From: Flavobacteriales bacterium
GTDB taxonomy: Bacteria; Bacteroidota; Bacteroidia; Flavobacteriales_F; PHOS-HE28
NCBI GenBank assembly: GCA_016710685.1
Contig: JADJVC010000006.1
Span: 248,001-312,000 of the forward strand
Length of the DNA: 64,000 bases
Direction of reading: 5' to 3'
This document shows, one piece after another, positions 18,952 to 26,906 of this stretch. Below the pieces are notes generated by a model that saw only the letters and a list, made by a program, of their open reading frames with translations, searched no databases and was not told the origin of the DNA. Position numbers and translations under genes: made by a program. How positions within the stretch are numbered: position 1 is the first letter of the stretch; each line of letters opens with the position of its first letter.

Positions 18952-19290
18952 TCAGCCAATCACCAAAGCAATGCGTAACGGGACCTGGAACGTGCCGTCG
19001 GCCGTTTCCATGGCCGCCCGGCGCACCATGCTACCGATGCGCTGGCCGATTAGTTTATCCAAGCGGTGCACCTCCACCAATTGCGTCTCACCGATCGTGA
19101 TGTCCAAGGCGACCACGTTCACCCCGTCCAACGCCTGGTCGAGCAGGCTCAGGAATTCGACGCCCCCGCGGCGGGGTAGGATCCATGCATTCCGATTCCA
19201 TTCAACTAGTTCTTCGCCCTCTACGATAATGCGCCGCCGCCGGGCGGGTTCCAGGTTTGGTTCCGGTACTCCGTGTCGGCGGCGGGGCAT
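18952..19290 (-). CDS. hypothetical protein next to stress gene
   Basis: The 112-residue reading frame begins MPRRRHGVPEPNLEPARRRR, a basic start, and continues with IIVEGEELVEWNRNAWILP, FLSLLDQALDGVNVVALDITIGETQLVEVHRL and IGSMVRRAAMETADGTFQVPLRIALVIG. No family is recognised. It lies 18 bases downstream of a DUF2383 gene on the same strand and is probably co-transcribed. The opposite strand is also open here, but with low-complexity content. The gene is real with moderate confidence because its codon pattern and alternation of hydrophobic residues look protein-like. Confidence 0.5.
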   Translation of the reverse strand: MPRRRHGVPEPNLEPARRRRIIVEGEELVEWNRNAWILPRRGGVEFLSLLDQALDGVNVVALDITIGETQLVEVHRLDKLIGQRIGSMVRRAAMETADGTFQVPLRIALVIG

Positions 19291-19308
19291 GCCAAGGTCC
19301 GAGTCCGC

Positions 19309-19773
19309 TTAGTTGTCCGCTAATTCCAGTTTCTTCTGCAGGTCTTCCACCATCGCCCGCGCGACACCCACTTGGGCGACTTGTTTGCGCAGCAACACGC
19401 GCAATTCGCCCGGTATATCCTCATCATCCAGCACGGTGCGGTACCGGTCCACTAGGAAATCCTCACCGCGGTGGCATTCGTCCAACACGGCGCGGTCGCT
19501 GGAGCTGGATAGCGCTTCGCGGATATCCATCCACGCCCGGTGCAGGTCGCCCTTCAGCGTGCCTTCGTCCAACTTATCATGGTCGGGACTTAGGCGGTGA
19601 ACGGCCTGACCCAGGTCTTGTTTCAACGTGGCACGCTCAGCGGAGAGGTTCGACATGAATACCTTCAGTTCGGGGCTTTTCACCTGCGAAGCGGCTTCCC
19701 GGTAGCCCTTTACGCTGTCGCCCAACAGTTGGTACAGATCCTTCAACGCTCCAATATGCTTCTCTTGGTCCAT
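19309..19773 (-). CDS. PA2169-family four-helix-bundle protein (DUF2383)
   Basis: The 154-residue protein starts MDQEKHIGALKDLYQLLGDSVKGYREAASQV and is all helical, with the helices arranged as in the ferritin-like DUF2383/PA2169 family (FMSNLSAERATLKQDLGQAVHRL, then HRAWMDIREAL and HRGEDFLVDRYRTVLDD). Family members are small, often stress-associated, proteins of unknown biochemistry. The ATG at 19773 is chosen because the upstream open frame is low in protein character. It shares a neighbourhood with a DUF892 protein, a PNPOx-like protein and a hydrophilin. Confidence 0.8.
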   Translation of the reverse strand: MDQEKHIGALKDLYQLLGDSVKGYREAASQVKSPELKVFMSNLSAERATLKQDLGQAVHRLSPDHDKLDEGTLKGDLHRAWMDIREALSSSSDRAVLDECHRGEDFLVDRYRTVLDDEDIPGELRVLLRKQVAQVGVARAMVEDLQKKLELADN

Positions 19774-19910
19774 GTTATTTTGGGGTTTTGTCATTAGCCG
19801 ATACCAGCACCATGCCGATTGCCAGCCGCTTGCCGTGGGAATGGGCATGGGGCGTGTGCTCCACGAAAAACCGGGATTCCGGCGCGCGGTTCCCCGATCC
19901 GAGCAGTCCC

Positions 19911-20267
19911 TCATGCCATGCGCGTTGCTCCCGGCGATAACGGCATCTCGCGATCCCGGTTCAGGTTGAACACCACTTGCCGGCCTTGCTCTTTGGCGAA
20001 ACGCATCGCGCTGGCCATGTCCGTAAAAAGGCGGCAACTATCATAGGCGGGATCTTCCCTGCCGGGTATTTTCCAGCCGCCCACCAGGCCCTCGTTCTCG
20101 AAGGCATGCGCCACGGCGGACTGCAGGTCGGTGAAATGATCGTTGCCATCCGGAGTTCGGTAAGCAGCCACTACGCCCCCATACACCTGGCAGCCTGCAC
20201 GCAGGTCATAGGTGAAGCGGTCCTTCCGTTTCAATATCTCCTGGATGTCCTTGGTGAGCATTCGCAT
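19911..20267 (-). CDS. hypothetical protein, about 118 residues
   Basis: It begins MRMLTKDIQEILKRKDRFTYDLRAG (a second ATG two codons later is also possible) and contains CQVYGGVVAAYRTPDGNDHFTDL, VAHAFENEGLVGGWKIPG and SCRLFTDMASAMRFAKEQGRQVVFNLNRD. The mixed alpha/beta pattern and good composition argue for a real gene. No family is recognised. An AAAGGAAA stretch before the first ATG is a possible ribosome contact. It sits in the small stress-protein cluster on the same strand as the DUF2383 gene. Confidence 0.55.
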   Translation of the reverse strand: MRMLTKDIQEILKRKDRFTYDLRAGCQVYGGVVAAYRTPDGNDHFTDLQSAVAHAFENEGLVGGWKIPGREDPAYDSCRLFTDMASAMRFAKEQGRQVVFNLNRDREMPLSPGATRMA

Positions 20268-20495
20268 GGGCAGGGTGTTTCCTTTTGCAGCGGCAATCGC
20301 GATGCCACTTATGGACCCTTGGCGTGCTGTCGGGTCCTGACTTCCCGGGAGTGCCGCGCTGGTCTCCCGGTCTCCGGGAATGCCCCCCTCCCCAAAGGCG
20401 AAGGCTGTAAGTGAATGGATCATGTCCCCTCCGAATACGTGGGACCTCATCGGAGTGGCACCCATTTTGGCTTGTTGAGATAAAGCAAACACAAC

Positions 20496-21005
20496 ATGGG
20501 AGCGCAAAAGCGGTTGAGCGGCCAAGAGGCCGTGGAACAATTTAAAGAGGTCGTGGATCATCAAGGCCTGTGCATGATGGTAACGCGGGTCGACGAACAT
20601 CCGAGCCACAGTCGGCCAATGAGCGTGGGACAAGTGGACGACCAAGGCAACTTCTGGATGCTCACGTTGGCTGGTACGCACAAGATGGACGATATACAGC
20701 GCGACCCGCGTTGCTATCTCTATTTCATCAACCCGGGTAAACAAGAATTTCTTTCTGTGATGGGCACAGTGGAGGTGTTGAACGACCAACAGAAGAAGGA
20801 AGAACTGTGGAGCCCGTTCGCCAAGGCATGGGTGCCAGGCGGGGTGGAGGACCCGGACCTGCGCGCACTGAAGGTGACACCGGTAGACGGTTATTATTGG
20901 GATACCAAGGCCGGTGTGCTTGTGGCCGGGATGAAGATCGCCGTAGCGGCCCTGACCGGCGCCCGCACCAGCGATGGCGGAGTGGAGGGTCGGGTGAAGC
21001 CGTGA
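20496..21005 (+). CDS. pyridoxamine 5'-phosphate oxidase-like general stress protein
   Basis: The 169-residue protein has the split beta-barrel of the PNPOx-like / general stress protein 26 family. It has a helix at the start (LSGQEAVEQFKEVVDHQGLCMMVTRV), SRPMSVGQVDDQGNFWMLT, then DIQRDPRCYLYFINPGKQEFLSVMGTVEVLND, and an end with KVTPVDGYYWDTKAGVLVAGMKI. These proteins bind FMN or related flavins. Many are induced by osmotic or oxidative stress. It is divergent from the preceding hypothetical gene and ends at a strong terminator. Confidence 0.88.
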   Translation: MGAQKRLSGQEAVEQFKEVVDHQGLCMMVTRVDEHPSHSRPMSVGQVDDQGNFWMLTLAGTHKMDDIQRDPRCYLYFINPGKQEFLSVMGTVEVLNDQQKKEELWSPFAKAWVPGGVEDPDLRALKVTPVDGYYWDTKAGVLVAGMKIAVAALTGARTSDGGVEGRVKP

Positions 21006-21023
21006 TGCCTTCCCGCCGAAGTG

Positions 21024-21064
21024 AAAGGTCCGGGCACGGGAGTGCAGCGGACCTTTTGCTTTTC
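21024..21064 (+). terminator. intrinsic terminator after the PNPOx-like gene
   Basis: AAAGGTCCG and CGGACCTTT make a 9-bp stem, followed by TTGCTTTT. Confidence 0.75.
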
Positions 21065-21315
21065 GGACGGGTAGGCCCGACTGCGAAAAAGCTCCTCATC
21101 ACTATGGACCCTGACGTCCGCGATCTTGGGGAAATTTCGCCACCCACATTCCCGCTGAAAATGGGCAGACCTCACCACAAAAATGTTTTGGTACGGTGGC
21201 GCGTGTGCTTGCGTATCGAATTGCATACGGTTTGGAAAGTCGGGGATAAGCCTTTCCGGTTCAAGGGTACCATCCCGGGACCTACCGGCAGGGTAAACCC
21301 AAAACCCAACACACA
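21065..21315. other. intergenic region before the hydrophilin gene
   Basis: No gene, repeat or exact promoter consensus was found. TACGGTTTG at about 21225 is close to a -7 box but has one base too many. Confidence 0.3.
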
Positions 21316-21651
21316 ATGAGCACGCCGACCAAGAACAACGAAGACCGAAGCGGAGACCGCAAGAGCGGCAACACCGGAGGCAGCCACAGCGGCTCCGCCG
21401 ACCATCGTACCGGAAACCAGGGCAGCAGCCGTGGTGCGACGGACGAAGACACCATGGAGGACAGCGAGAATGAGAACGAGCGCGGTTCCAGCAACAAGAG
21501 CGGCAACTTCGGCAGCTCCAACAGGGACGGCGACCGCAAGGACAGCGATCGCAACCCCCAAGGCCGTGACGGTGCACAGTCCCGCCAAGGCGGTTCCAAC
21601 GGCTCTGCGCAAGACAAAGCTCAAAGCGGCCGTGGCGATGACCGGCATTGA
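21316..21651 (+). CDS. small hydrophilic disordered protein (hydrophilin/stress-type)
   Basis: The 111-residue protein is almost wholly G, S, N, D, R, K, Q and E, with no hydrophobic core (starts MSTPTKNNEDRSGDRKSG, contains DSENENERGSSNKSGNFGSS, ends QSGRGDDRH). Such glycine-rich, highly charged proteins, like the KGG-type stress proteins, are thought to protect during desiccation or osmotic stress. The assignment is by composition only. It has its own strong terminator and sits among other stress-type genes. The opposite strand is open but encodes an implausible Cys/Arg-rich product. Confidence 0.65.
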   Translation: MSTPTKNNEDRSGDRKSGNTGGSHSGSADHRTGNQGSSRGATDEDTMEDSENENERGSSNKSGNFGSSNRDGDRKDSDRNPQGRDGAQSRQGGSNGSAQDKAQSGRGDDRH

Positions 21652-21673
21652 TCACTGATCAACGCTGTGAGCG

Positions 21674-21705
21674 GAGCCGCCCGATTTGGGCGGCTCTTCT
21701 TTTTT
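21674..21705 (+). terminator. strong intrinsic terminator
   Basis: GAGCCGCC and GGCGGCTC form an 8-bp GC stem with a 7-base loop, followed by TTCTTTTTT. Confidence 0.9.
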
Positions 21706-21833
21706 ATCGTGCTCTTGATCCCGATGGGATGAGCCTCCAACGGCAACCCGTTGCTGCCGCCGCTTACAATATGCGCTACACGTGAGCCACCGGTGCGGCG
21801 CGGCTCAATTCACCCACCTGCACGTGGCGACTT

Positions 21834-21878
21834 CCCAACAAGGGAAAGGCCGCTCCGAGCGGCCTTTCCCTTGTTGGG
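21834..21878. terminator. 45-bp near-perfect palindrome, bidirectional terminator
   Basis: Two 21-base complementary arms (outer CCCAACAAGGG, inner AAAGGCCGCT) are separated by only three bases. It starts nine bases after the stop of the DUF892 gene. The A-tract/GC-stem/T-tract core works in both directions. The stem is far longer than is usual for a terminator. Confidence 0.75.
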
Positions 21879-21887
21879 CAAACGTGA

Positions 21888-22478
21888 TCAACCCACCGTG
21901 GAGGGCGTGCGCGTCTGCTTCGTCTTGTTGATGTTGGTGGCCCCGTTGCTTTTGCCGCCCTTGTGCGTGCGGTGCGCTTCGCCGGCCATGTTCAACGAGT
22001 TCTCAGCGAGTTTGGTGAGCTTCTCATCGGCCCCCTTCTCCTCCTTCAGCGTGGCCTGCAGCAGCTTGGCCGCATCCATCAGGCCGAGCTCCTCGGCGTA
22101 GGTCACTAAGCAGCCGTAGCTGCCGATCTCATAGTGCTCCACCTTCTGTGCGGCGCACACCAAGGCGGCGTCCAGCGCGGGGTCGTCCTTGAAATCCTCC
22201 ATGATCTCCTCCGCCTCTTTCAGCAATCCTTCAATGGCCTCGCATTTCTTGCCCTTGGCTTTTTTGCCCAGGATCCCAAAGACCTGCTCCAGGCGTTCCA
22301 CCTGTCCTTCGGTCTCCTGCCGGTGGGAAAGGAATGCGTCCGCGAGCTTTTTGTCGCTCGCCTTGCCGGACATCTTCTTCAGTGCCGTCACCAGCTTCTT
22401 CTCCGCATAGTAGAGGTCCGCTACTTGGTCCTCGAACAATTTCTCCAGGCCCGAGGGCTTATCGTTTTTCGTCGCCAT
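21888..22478 (-). CDS. YciE/YciF-type ferritin-like stress protein (DUF892)
   Basis: The 196-residue protein opens MATKNDKPSGLEKLFEDQVADLYYAEKKLVTALKKM, the signature of DUF892. Regularly placed metal-ligand-type residues follow (DLYYAEKKL, HRQETEGQVERL, KVEHYEIGSYG, EEKGADEKLTKL). It is a four-helix diiron-fold family induced by osmotic and cold stress in enterobacteria; the activity is unclear. The C-terminal tail (HRTHKGGKSNGATNINKTKQ) is basic and low in complexity. It is monocistronic, ending at a long palindrome. Confidence 0.9.
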   Translation of the reverse strand: MATKNDKPSGLEKLFEDQVADLYYAEKKLVTALKKMSGKASDKKLADAFLSHRQETEGQVERLEQVFGILGKKAKGKKCEAIEGLLKEAEEIMEDFKDDPALDAALVCAAQKVEHYEIGSYGCLVTYAEELGLMDAAKLLQATLKEEKGADEKLTKLAENSLNMAGEAHRTHKGGKSNGATNINKTKQTRTPSTVG

Positions 22479-22971
22479 GTTGATTATGGGTTTAGGTCGG
22501 TTTGCCAGGGAGAAAGCAAGGGGCGGGCCGTGCTGGCAACCCTGCGTTCGCCTGCATCAACGCCATTGTGCTGCCCGGTGAAGTGAGGAATTCCGGCACA
22601 TTTCAGGTGTGGAATTGGGGTGCGGTCGCCCGCCGGGAAAAGGAATGCGACCGGTCTGGTGTTGGTCGTTCTTACCGCGGATAAGGATGACCTCGAACGC
22701 GTGGAGGCTTCAACCCGTGCTTTGGATACGAAACTGAAAACCTGAATACAGCCAGCGCCAAGAGGTCTGGAGCCTAAGTGACGCCAGCCTTAGCTCGTTG
22801 CACCAAACCCGCCCGAAGCCCAGTAGCAGCCACCGATCCCGGTTGGAAGACATGACCGGAACGCATACCTCCGGTGATGAACAAAGGATCCGCGCTGCCA
22901 ATTGGCAGGCCAATGGACATCCGCACCGGAGAGCCGGGAATGGATCACCGACATTTGTACCCTGCCCTGCC
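22479..22971. other. 493-bp gap, no intact gene
   Basis: No convincing gene is seen. A short open stretch (about 22641-22746) reads NATGLVLVVLTADKDDLERV and ends in a stop 13 codons after that. It looks protein-like but has no start codon and could be a gene remnant. The right part carries no exact promoter box. Confidence 0.35.
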
Positions 22972-25125
22972 ATGCCGAAAAGCATCCGTTCTTTACTTCT
23001 ATTTGCTTGCACCGTGTGTTTGGCCAGCGCCAGCCATGGCCAGATCCCCACCAAATGCCTGGAGATCGAGAGCGTGCTGGTGGATGCCTGCAACGCGGCC
23101 TGTTCCGGCGCCAATGAAGGGGAGAATGAAATGTTCCGTTTCATCGTTGGGCCAGCTCCCATTCCGTTGGGCCAGCTGAGTGCCCAGTGGGCGACCCCGA
23201 ATGCCTTTTTGGGCTGGGTACAGGATGCCGCAAGCGCCAACGTTACAGCGCAGTTGAATGCCACAATCACCAATTGCGGTTATTTGATCGAACCACCGGG
23301 AGGAGTGATCCCGGCAGGGAAACGCGTATTGGGTATTACCAGCACCAACATGTGCATTGCGGGCAACTCCTTCGCACAGCTCTCCGACACGCTCTATGTG
23401 ATCTATCAAGAACCGGGGAACACCTTCGGCCATTTCAAGAACACGGGCAGCATCGGCCCGTTAAGCGCCACCCCCAATACAGGAGCCAGTTACCGCACGT
23501 TCATACTGAGCGTATCGGCTCCACAATGCTCCGATACGGCCACCTACAACATTGCCCAGTTGGTGAACGCCTATGGCACCTACGGAGGCAGCTATACGGA
23601 GAACGATGGATCGACCATCGTGCTCTCCTGGCCGGGTGTACCGCAGGTAAGCTATACCAATTACGGCTGCCAAGCACCCATCATTCCGCTTGCGGCAATG
23701 GTGCTGACACAACCGGATACGGTGCCATGTGGCAGTGCCGTTGAAGTTGAAGGGGCGACCACGGGTAATGTGACAGCCTCCTTTTGGAGCGGGGGCACCG
23801 GCACCTTTGATGACCCGAACGGCAATACCACCACCTATACACCGGGGCCGGACGAAACAACGGGTGCAGTGTTGCAATTCTGTGCGGTGGGCGCTTGTGG
23901 CGACACGGTTTGTGCATGGCTGCAGTTGGCAGTGGAAGGCTTGCCAACGGTAGCGATAACCGCCGATGGGCCTACCACGTTCTGCCAAGGGAATACGGTA
24001 ACGCTTACCGCCAGCGGAGGCGCCAGCTTTACATGGAACACCGGGGAACAAGCGGCGGCAATTACGGTGGATTCCGCCGGAACGTATACGGTAACTGGCA
24101 CCAGTTCGTGCGGCCAAGGAACAGCGGACATCAGTGTTGAAGTATTGCCCGGCCCCACGGTTACCTTGGATGGCCCCACCACGGTTTGCCCCGGAGAACC
24201 GGTCCAGCTTATTGCCACCGGCGGAACAACCTATTCCTGGAGCACGGGTGAGGTAACCGATACGATCACGGCCACAGGTCCGGGCCCGTATTCCGTAACG
24301 GCGATCACCTCATGCGGCTCGGCAACCCTTTCCATTGAAGTTCTTGCGGGCGAAGCATTCCAGCCCACGTTTACGGCGGTCGGCACCGCCGGTTGCGCGC
24401 CCTTATGCACGGTGTTCGAAGCGGAGGACCTTGGCTTGGTTGAATACACCTGGGCGTTCAGCGATGGAATGAGCGCAACGGGACCGAACGTAACACATTG
24501 CTTCTCCGCTGGCGATCATGATGTGACGTTGACCGTTGCTGCCTTGGACGGTGATCCCCGTTGCCCAGGATCGGTCACGGAAAATGCGGTCGTTCATGCG
24601 TGGCCTTTGCCTGTTGCTCAATTCAGCATGGACCCGCCAGCGGTTACGATCGATGCACCGACGATCCAGTTCATCAACGGGAGTTCCGGAGCGGCATATT
24701 GGCAATGGTATTTCGGCGACCCCGGTGATAGCACCTCTTTCTTGCGCGATCCCGTGTTCGCCTACGATGCCGTGGATTGCTACAACGTTCTTCTGGTCGT
24801 TGAAAGTTCGGTGGGTTGCACCGATAGCACCAGTTCACAGATCTGCGTTGAGGACACCTACGGCTTGTGGTTGCCCAACGCCTTCACCCCGAACAACGAC
24901 GGGTTCAACGATACCTTTTTCGCCATAAGCACCGTGCGGGACCCGGAAATTTTCGCGTTGGACATTTTCGACCGGTGGGGTGCGATGATCTTCAGCTCGA
25001 GTTCGCTGCAAGAAGGTTGGGACGGATCCAATACGATGGACGGGGTATATGCATGGAGAGCAAGGATCCGCGATACTTCGGGCAAATTGCACGAGGAAAC
25101 CGGACATGTGGTCCTGATCCGTTGA
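22972..25125 (+). CDS. large secreted protein with Ig-like/PKD repeats and T9SS type B sorting domain
   Basis: The 717-residue product has a signal peptide (MPKSIRSLLLFACTVCLASASHG) and an N-terminal domain starting with a cysteine-rich KCLEIESVLVDACNAAC, as found in lamin-tail-like Bacteroidota surface proteins. Two near-identical Ig-like units follow, each with GPTT-x-C-x-G-x-x-V-x-L-x-A-x-GG, WNTGE/WSTGE and SCG. A PKD-like pair comes next (YTWAFSDGMSATGPNVTHCF and YWQWYFGDPGDSTSF). The C-terminus LPNAFTPNNDGFNDTF.. to ..HVVLIR is the gliding-motility type (type B) T9SS domain. The start is placed at the ATG of the signal peptide. It is probably a surface adhesin; no enzyme motif was seen. 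Confidence 0.88.
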   Translation: MPKSIRSLLLFACTVCLASASHGQIPTKCLEIESVLVDACNAACSGANEGENEMFRFIVGPAPIPLGQLSAQWATPNAFLGWVQDAASANVTAQLNATITNCGYLIEPPGGVIPAGKRVLGITSTNMCIAGNSFAQLSDTLYVIYQEPGNTFGHFKNTGSIGPLSATPNTGASYRTFILSVSAPQCSDTATYNIAQLVNAYGTYGGSYTENDGSTIVLSWPGVPQVSYTNYGCQAPIIPLAAMVLTQPDTVPCGSAVEVEGATTGNVTASFWSGGTGTFDDPNGNTTTYTPGPDETTGAVLQFCAVGACGDTVCAWLQLAVEGLPTVAITADGPTTFCQGNTVTLTASGGASFTWNTGEQAAAITVDSAGTYTVTGTSSCGQGTADISVEVLPGPTVTLDGPTTVCPGEPVQLIATGGTTYSWSTGEVTDTITATGPGPYSVTAITSCGSATLSIEVLAGEAFQPTFTAVGTAGCAPLCTVFEAEDLGLVEYTWAFSDGMSATGPNVTHCFSAGDHDVTLTVAALDGDPRCPGSVTENAVVHAWPLPVAQFSMDPPAVTIDAPTIQFINGSSGAAYWQWYFGDPGDSTSFLRDPVFAYDAVDCYNVLLVVESSVGCTDSTSSQICVEDTYGLWLPNAFTPNNDGFNDTFFAISTVRDPEIFALDIFDRWGAMIFSSSSLQEGWDGSNTMDGVYAWRARIRDTSGKLHEETGHVVLIR

Positions 25126-25231
25126 ATACCCACAACGCGTGCGAGCGACCCCGTCCGTGTGCTTGCTGGCATTTCTGCGTTCCACCCCGTCCGTTCCCCC
25201 AATGCGCCGCCTCCATGTCGTCCGTGTCCGG

Positions 25232-25239
25232 TAAACTTG
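25232..25239 (+). promoter_or_regulatory. -7-like box TAAACTTG for cvpA
   Basis: It lies five bases before the ATG at 25245 and supports that start rather than the ATG 30 bases upstream. No -33 element was evident. Confidence 0.4.
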
Positions 25240-25244
25240 TGGCC

Positions 25245-25766
25245 ATGAACTGGCTCGATTGGACCCTTCTCACCATCTTGGCTTTCGCGGCTGTTCGCGG
25301 ATTCATGCGCGGCTTCGTGGTTGAAGTGGCTTCTTTGGTCGCGGTGATCGCCGGCATCTGGGTAGCCGTGCGCTTCAACGCCAAAGTCGCCGGTTGGGTC
25401 GGGCTGGACCCGGAGCATGAAGTCCTGTCGTTCGTCATCACCTTTTTGGCCGTTCTCTTGGCGGTACACCTGTTGGCCAAGGTGATCACCAAGGCCATGG
25501 ACCTGGCCATGCTCGGCCTGCCCAACAAAGTGGCGGGCACATTCTTCGGCGCGCTGCGCTCCGCCTTCATCCTCAGCGTGCTGCTCAACATTCTCATGAC
25601 CAAGGTGGAAATGACAGGTGCCGTTTCATCCACAACGCTTGAAGGGTCCACGCTGTATCCGCCACTTCGGGCCTTTGCCCCCATGGTCGTGCCCGCGCTG
25701 GGGGAGACCAAGTGGGTGAAGCGTGCGCTGGATGCCGTGAAGCAGCAGGAGCCAAAAGAAGAGTAG
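25245..25766 (+). CDS. CvpA-family membrane protein
   Basis: The 173-residue protein begins MNWLDWTLLTILAFAAVRGFMRGFVVEVASL, the CvpA/colicin V production family pattern, with about four membrane helices (for example VLSFVITFLAVLLAVHLLAKVI and GTFFGALRSAFILSVLLNILM). It ends in a short charged tail (VKQQEPKEE). In other bacteria CvpA affects envelope integrity and colicin V export; the mechanism is not known. The gene is 42 bases upstream of a PLP-enzyme gene with its own promoter-like box. Confidence 0.88.
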   Translation: MNWLDWTLLTILAFAAVRGFMRGFVVEVASLVAVIAGIWVAVRFNAKVAGWVGLDPEHEVLSFVITFLAVLLAVHLLAKVITKAMDLAMLGLPNKVAGTFFGALRSAFILSVLLNILMTKVEMTGAVSSTTLEGSTLYPPLRAFAPMVVPALGETKWVKRALDAVKQQEPKEE

Positions 25767-25796
25767 TGTCCGCTGGACCCATGGCTGGCAATGGGA

Positions 25797-25804
25797 TACC
25801 TTCG
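25797..25804 (+). promoter_or_regulatory. -7-like box TACCTTCG for the PLP-enzyme gene
   Basis: It ends four bases before the ATG at 25809, in the arrangement seen before several other genes of the window. It decides against the ATG at 25791. Confidence 0.4.
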
Positions 25805-25808
25805 CGGC

Positions 25809-26795
25809 ATGAGTGAATATAAAATGCGTCCTGAAAGCCTGATGATGAGCCACGGCTATAAGCCGGAGCTCAGCCAAGGCGCCATCAAGTGCCCTATTTT
25901 CCAGACCAGCACCTTCGTTTTCCAAAAAGCCTTCATCAAGCATGTTCTCACACGTTTCGGCATCGAGGTAATGGGCTTTTATCCTTGGGAACAAGACAAG
26001 TTGGAGGAGATCGTGCGCAAGAGCGGCAAGGCCGATCGCATCCGCATGATCTATGTGGAAACACCCGCCAATCCTACAAATATCCTCATCGACATCAAGG
26101 CTTGCAGTGCTTTGGCGAAGAAGTTGAGCACACCGGAAAAGCAGGTGCTCACCGCGGTGGACAACACCTACATGGGTCCGCTGTGGCAACATCCGTTGCA
26201 ACAAGGCGCGGATCTCGTGCTCTACTCGGCCACGAAATATATCGGCGGCCACAGCGACGTTATCGCGGGTGCCTGCTTAGGCAGCGATGCGCTGATCGCA
26301 CGGGTGCGGGGCCTGCGTAGTTTCCTCGGTTGCATGGCCGGTCCTTGGACCGGCTGGCTCTTGTTGCGGAGCTTGGAAACGTTGAAGCCGCGCATGGAAA
26401 CCCAGGTGCGCAACGCCGAGCAGGTCGCGAAATTCCTGAAGGAGCATCCCAAGGTGAAGAAGGTTCACTACCTCGGGTTTTTGGACACGCCTGAGCAACA
26501 GGCCATCTACAGATCGCAATGCCTCAGCGCAGGTGCGATGCTCTCCTTCGACATCCAAGGCGGCGAACCGGAAGCCTTCCGTTTTCTCAACGCGCTGAAG
26601 CTGGTGAAGCTGGCAGTTAGTCTTGGTAGCACCGAGTCATTAGCGGAACATCCCGCCACCATGACGCACATCGGCGTGGACCCGGTGGAGCGTGAAAAGC
26701 TCGGTATCACCGGTGGCCTCGTGCGCTTGAGCGTAGGCGTGGAACACCCGGAAGACTTGATCTGGGATCTGAAGCAGGCGTTCGAGGCGGTGTGA
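25809..26795 (+). CDS. Cys/Met metabolism PLP enzyme (cystathionine gamma-synthase/methionine gamma-lyase family) with internal deletion
   Basis: At 328 residues it is shorter than the 400 or more usual for this family. The N-terminus (SHGYKPELSQGAIKCPIFQTSTFVFQ) is followed directly by KAFIKHVLTRFGIEVMGF. About 80-100 residues that normally lie between are missing, including the Y-S-R motif and the S-G-M-A-A loop that bind PLP phosphate and substrate. The frame is kept. The rest is intact: YVETPANPT, AVDNTYMGPLWQ, the PLP lysine in SATKYIGGHSDV (Lys143) and SLGSTESLAEHPATMTH. With the deletion the protein is unlikely to be an active transsulfuration enzyme. An assembly collapse is possible. 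Confidence 0.82.
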   Translation: MSEYKMRPESLMMSHGYKPELSQGAIKCPIFQTSTFVFQKAFIKHVLTRFGIEVMGFYPWEQDKLEEIVRKSGKADRIRMIYVETPANPTNILIDIKACSALAKKLSTPEKQVLTAVDNTYMGPLWQHPLQQGADLVLYSATKYIGGHSDVIAGACLGSDALIARVRGLRSFLGCMAGPWTGWLLLRSLETLKPRMETQVRNAEQVAKFLKEHPKVKKVHYLGFLDTPEQQAIYRSQCLSAGAMLSFDIQGGEPEAFRFLNALKLVKLAVSLGSTESLAEHPATMTHIGVDPVEREKLGITGGLVRLSVGVEHPEDLIWDLKQAFEAV

Positions 26796-26906
26796 TCGGG
26801 AGTATTGCGGAGAAGTTCGCGGCCATTGTCCTGCGGGTCTTGACCCGGCCCTGATACATATCCGGGCCTACAAGGCCGTGCATCCGACCGGCATGCAATG
26901 CCCCTC

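Noticed and set aside
20268..20789. Long N-terminal extension of the hypothetical gene ending at 19911
   Set aside because: The upstream frame is antisense to the PNPOx-like gene and its composition is not protein-like; internal ATGs at 20267 or 20261 fit better.
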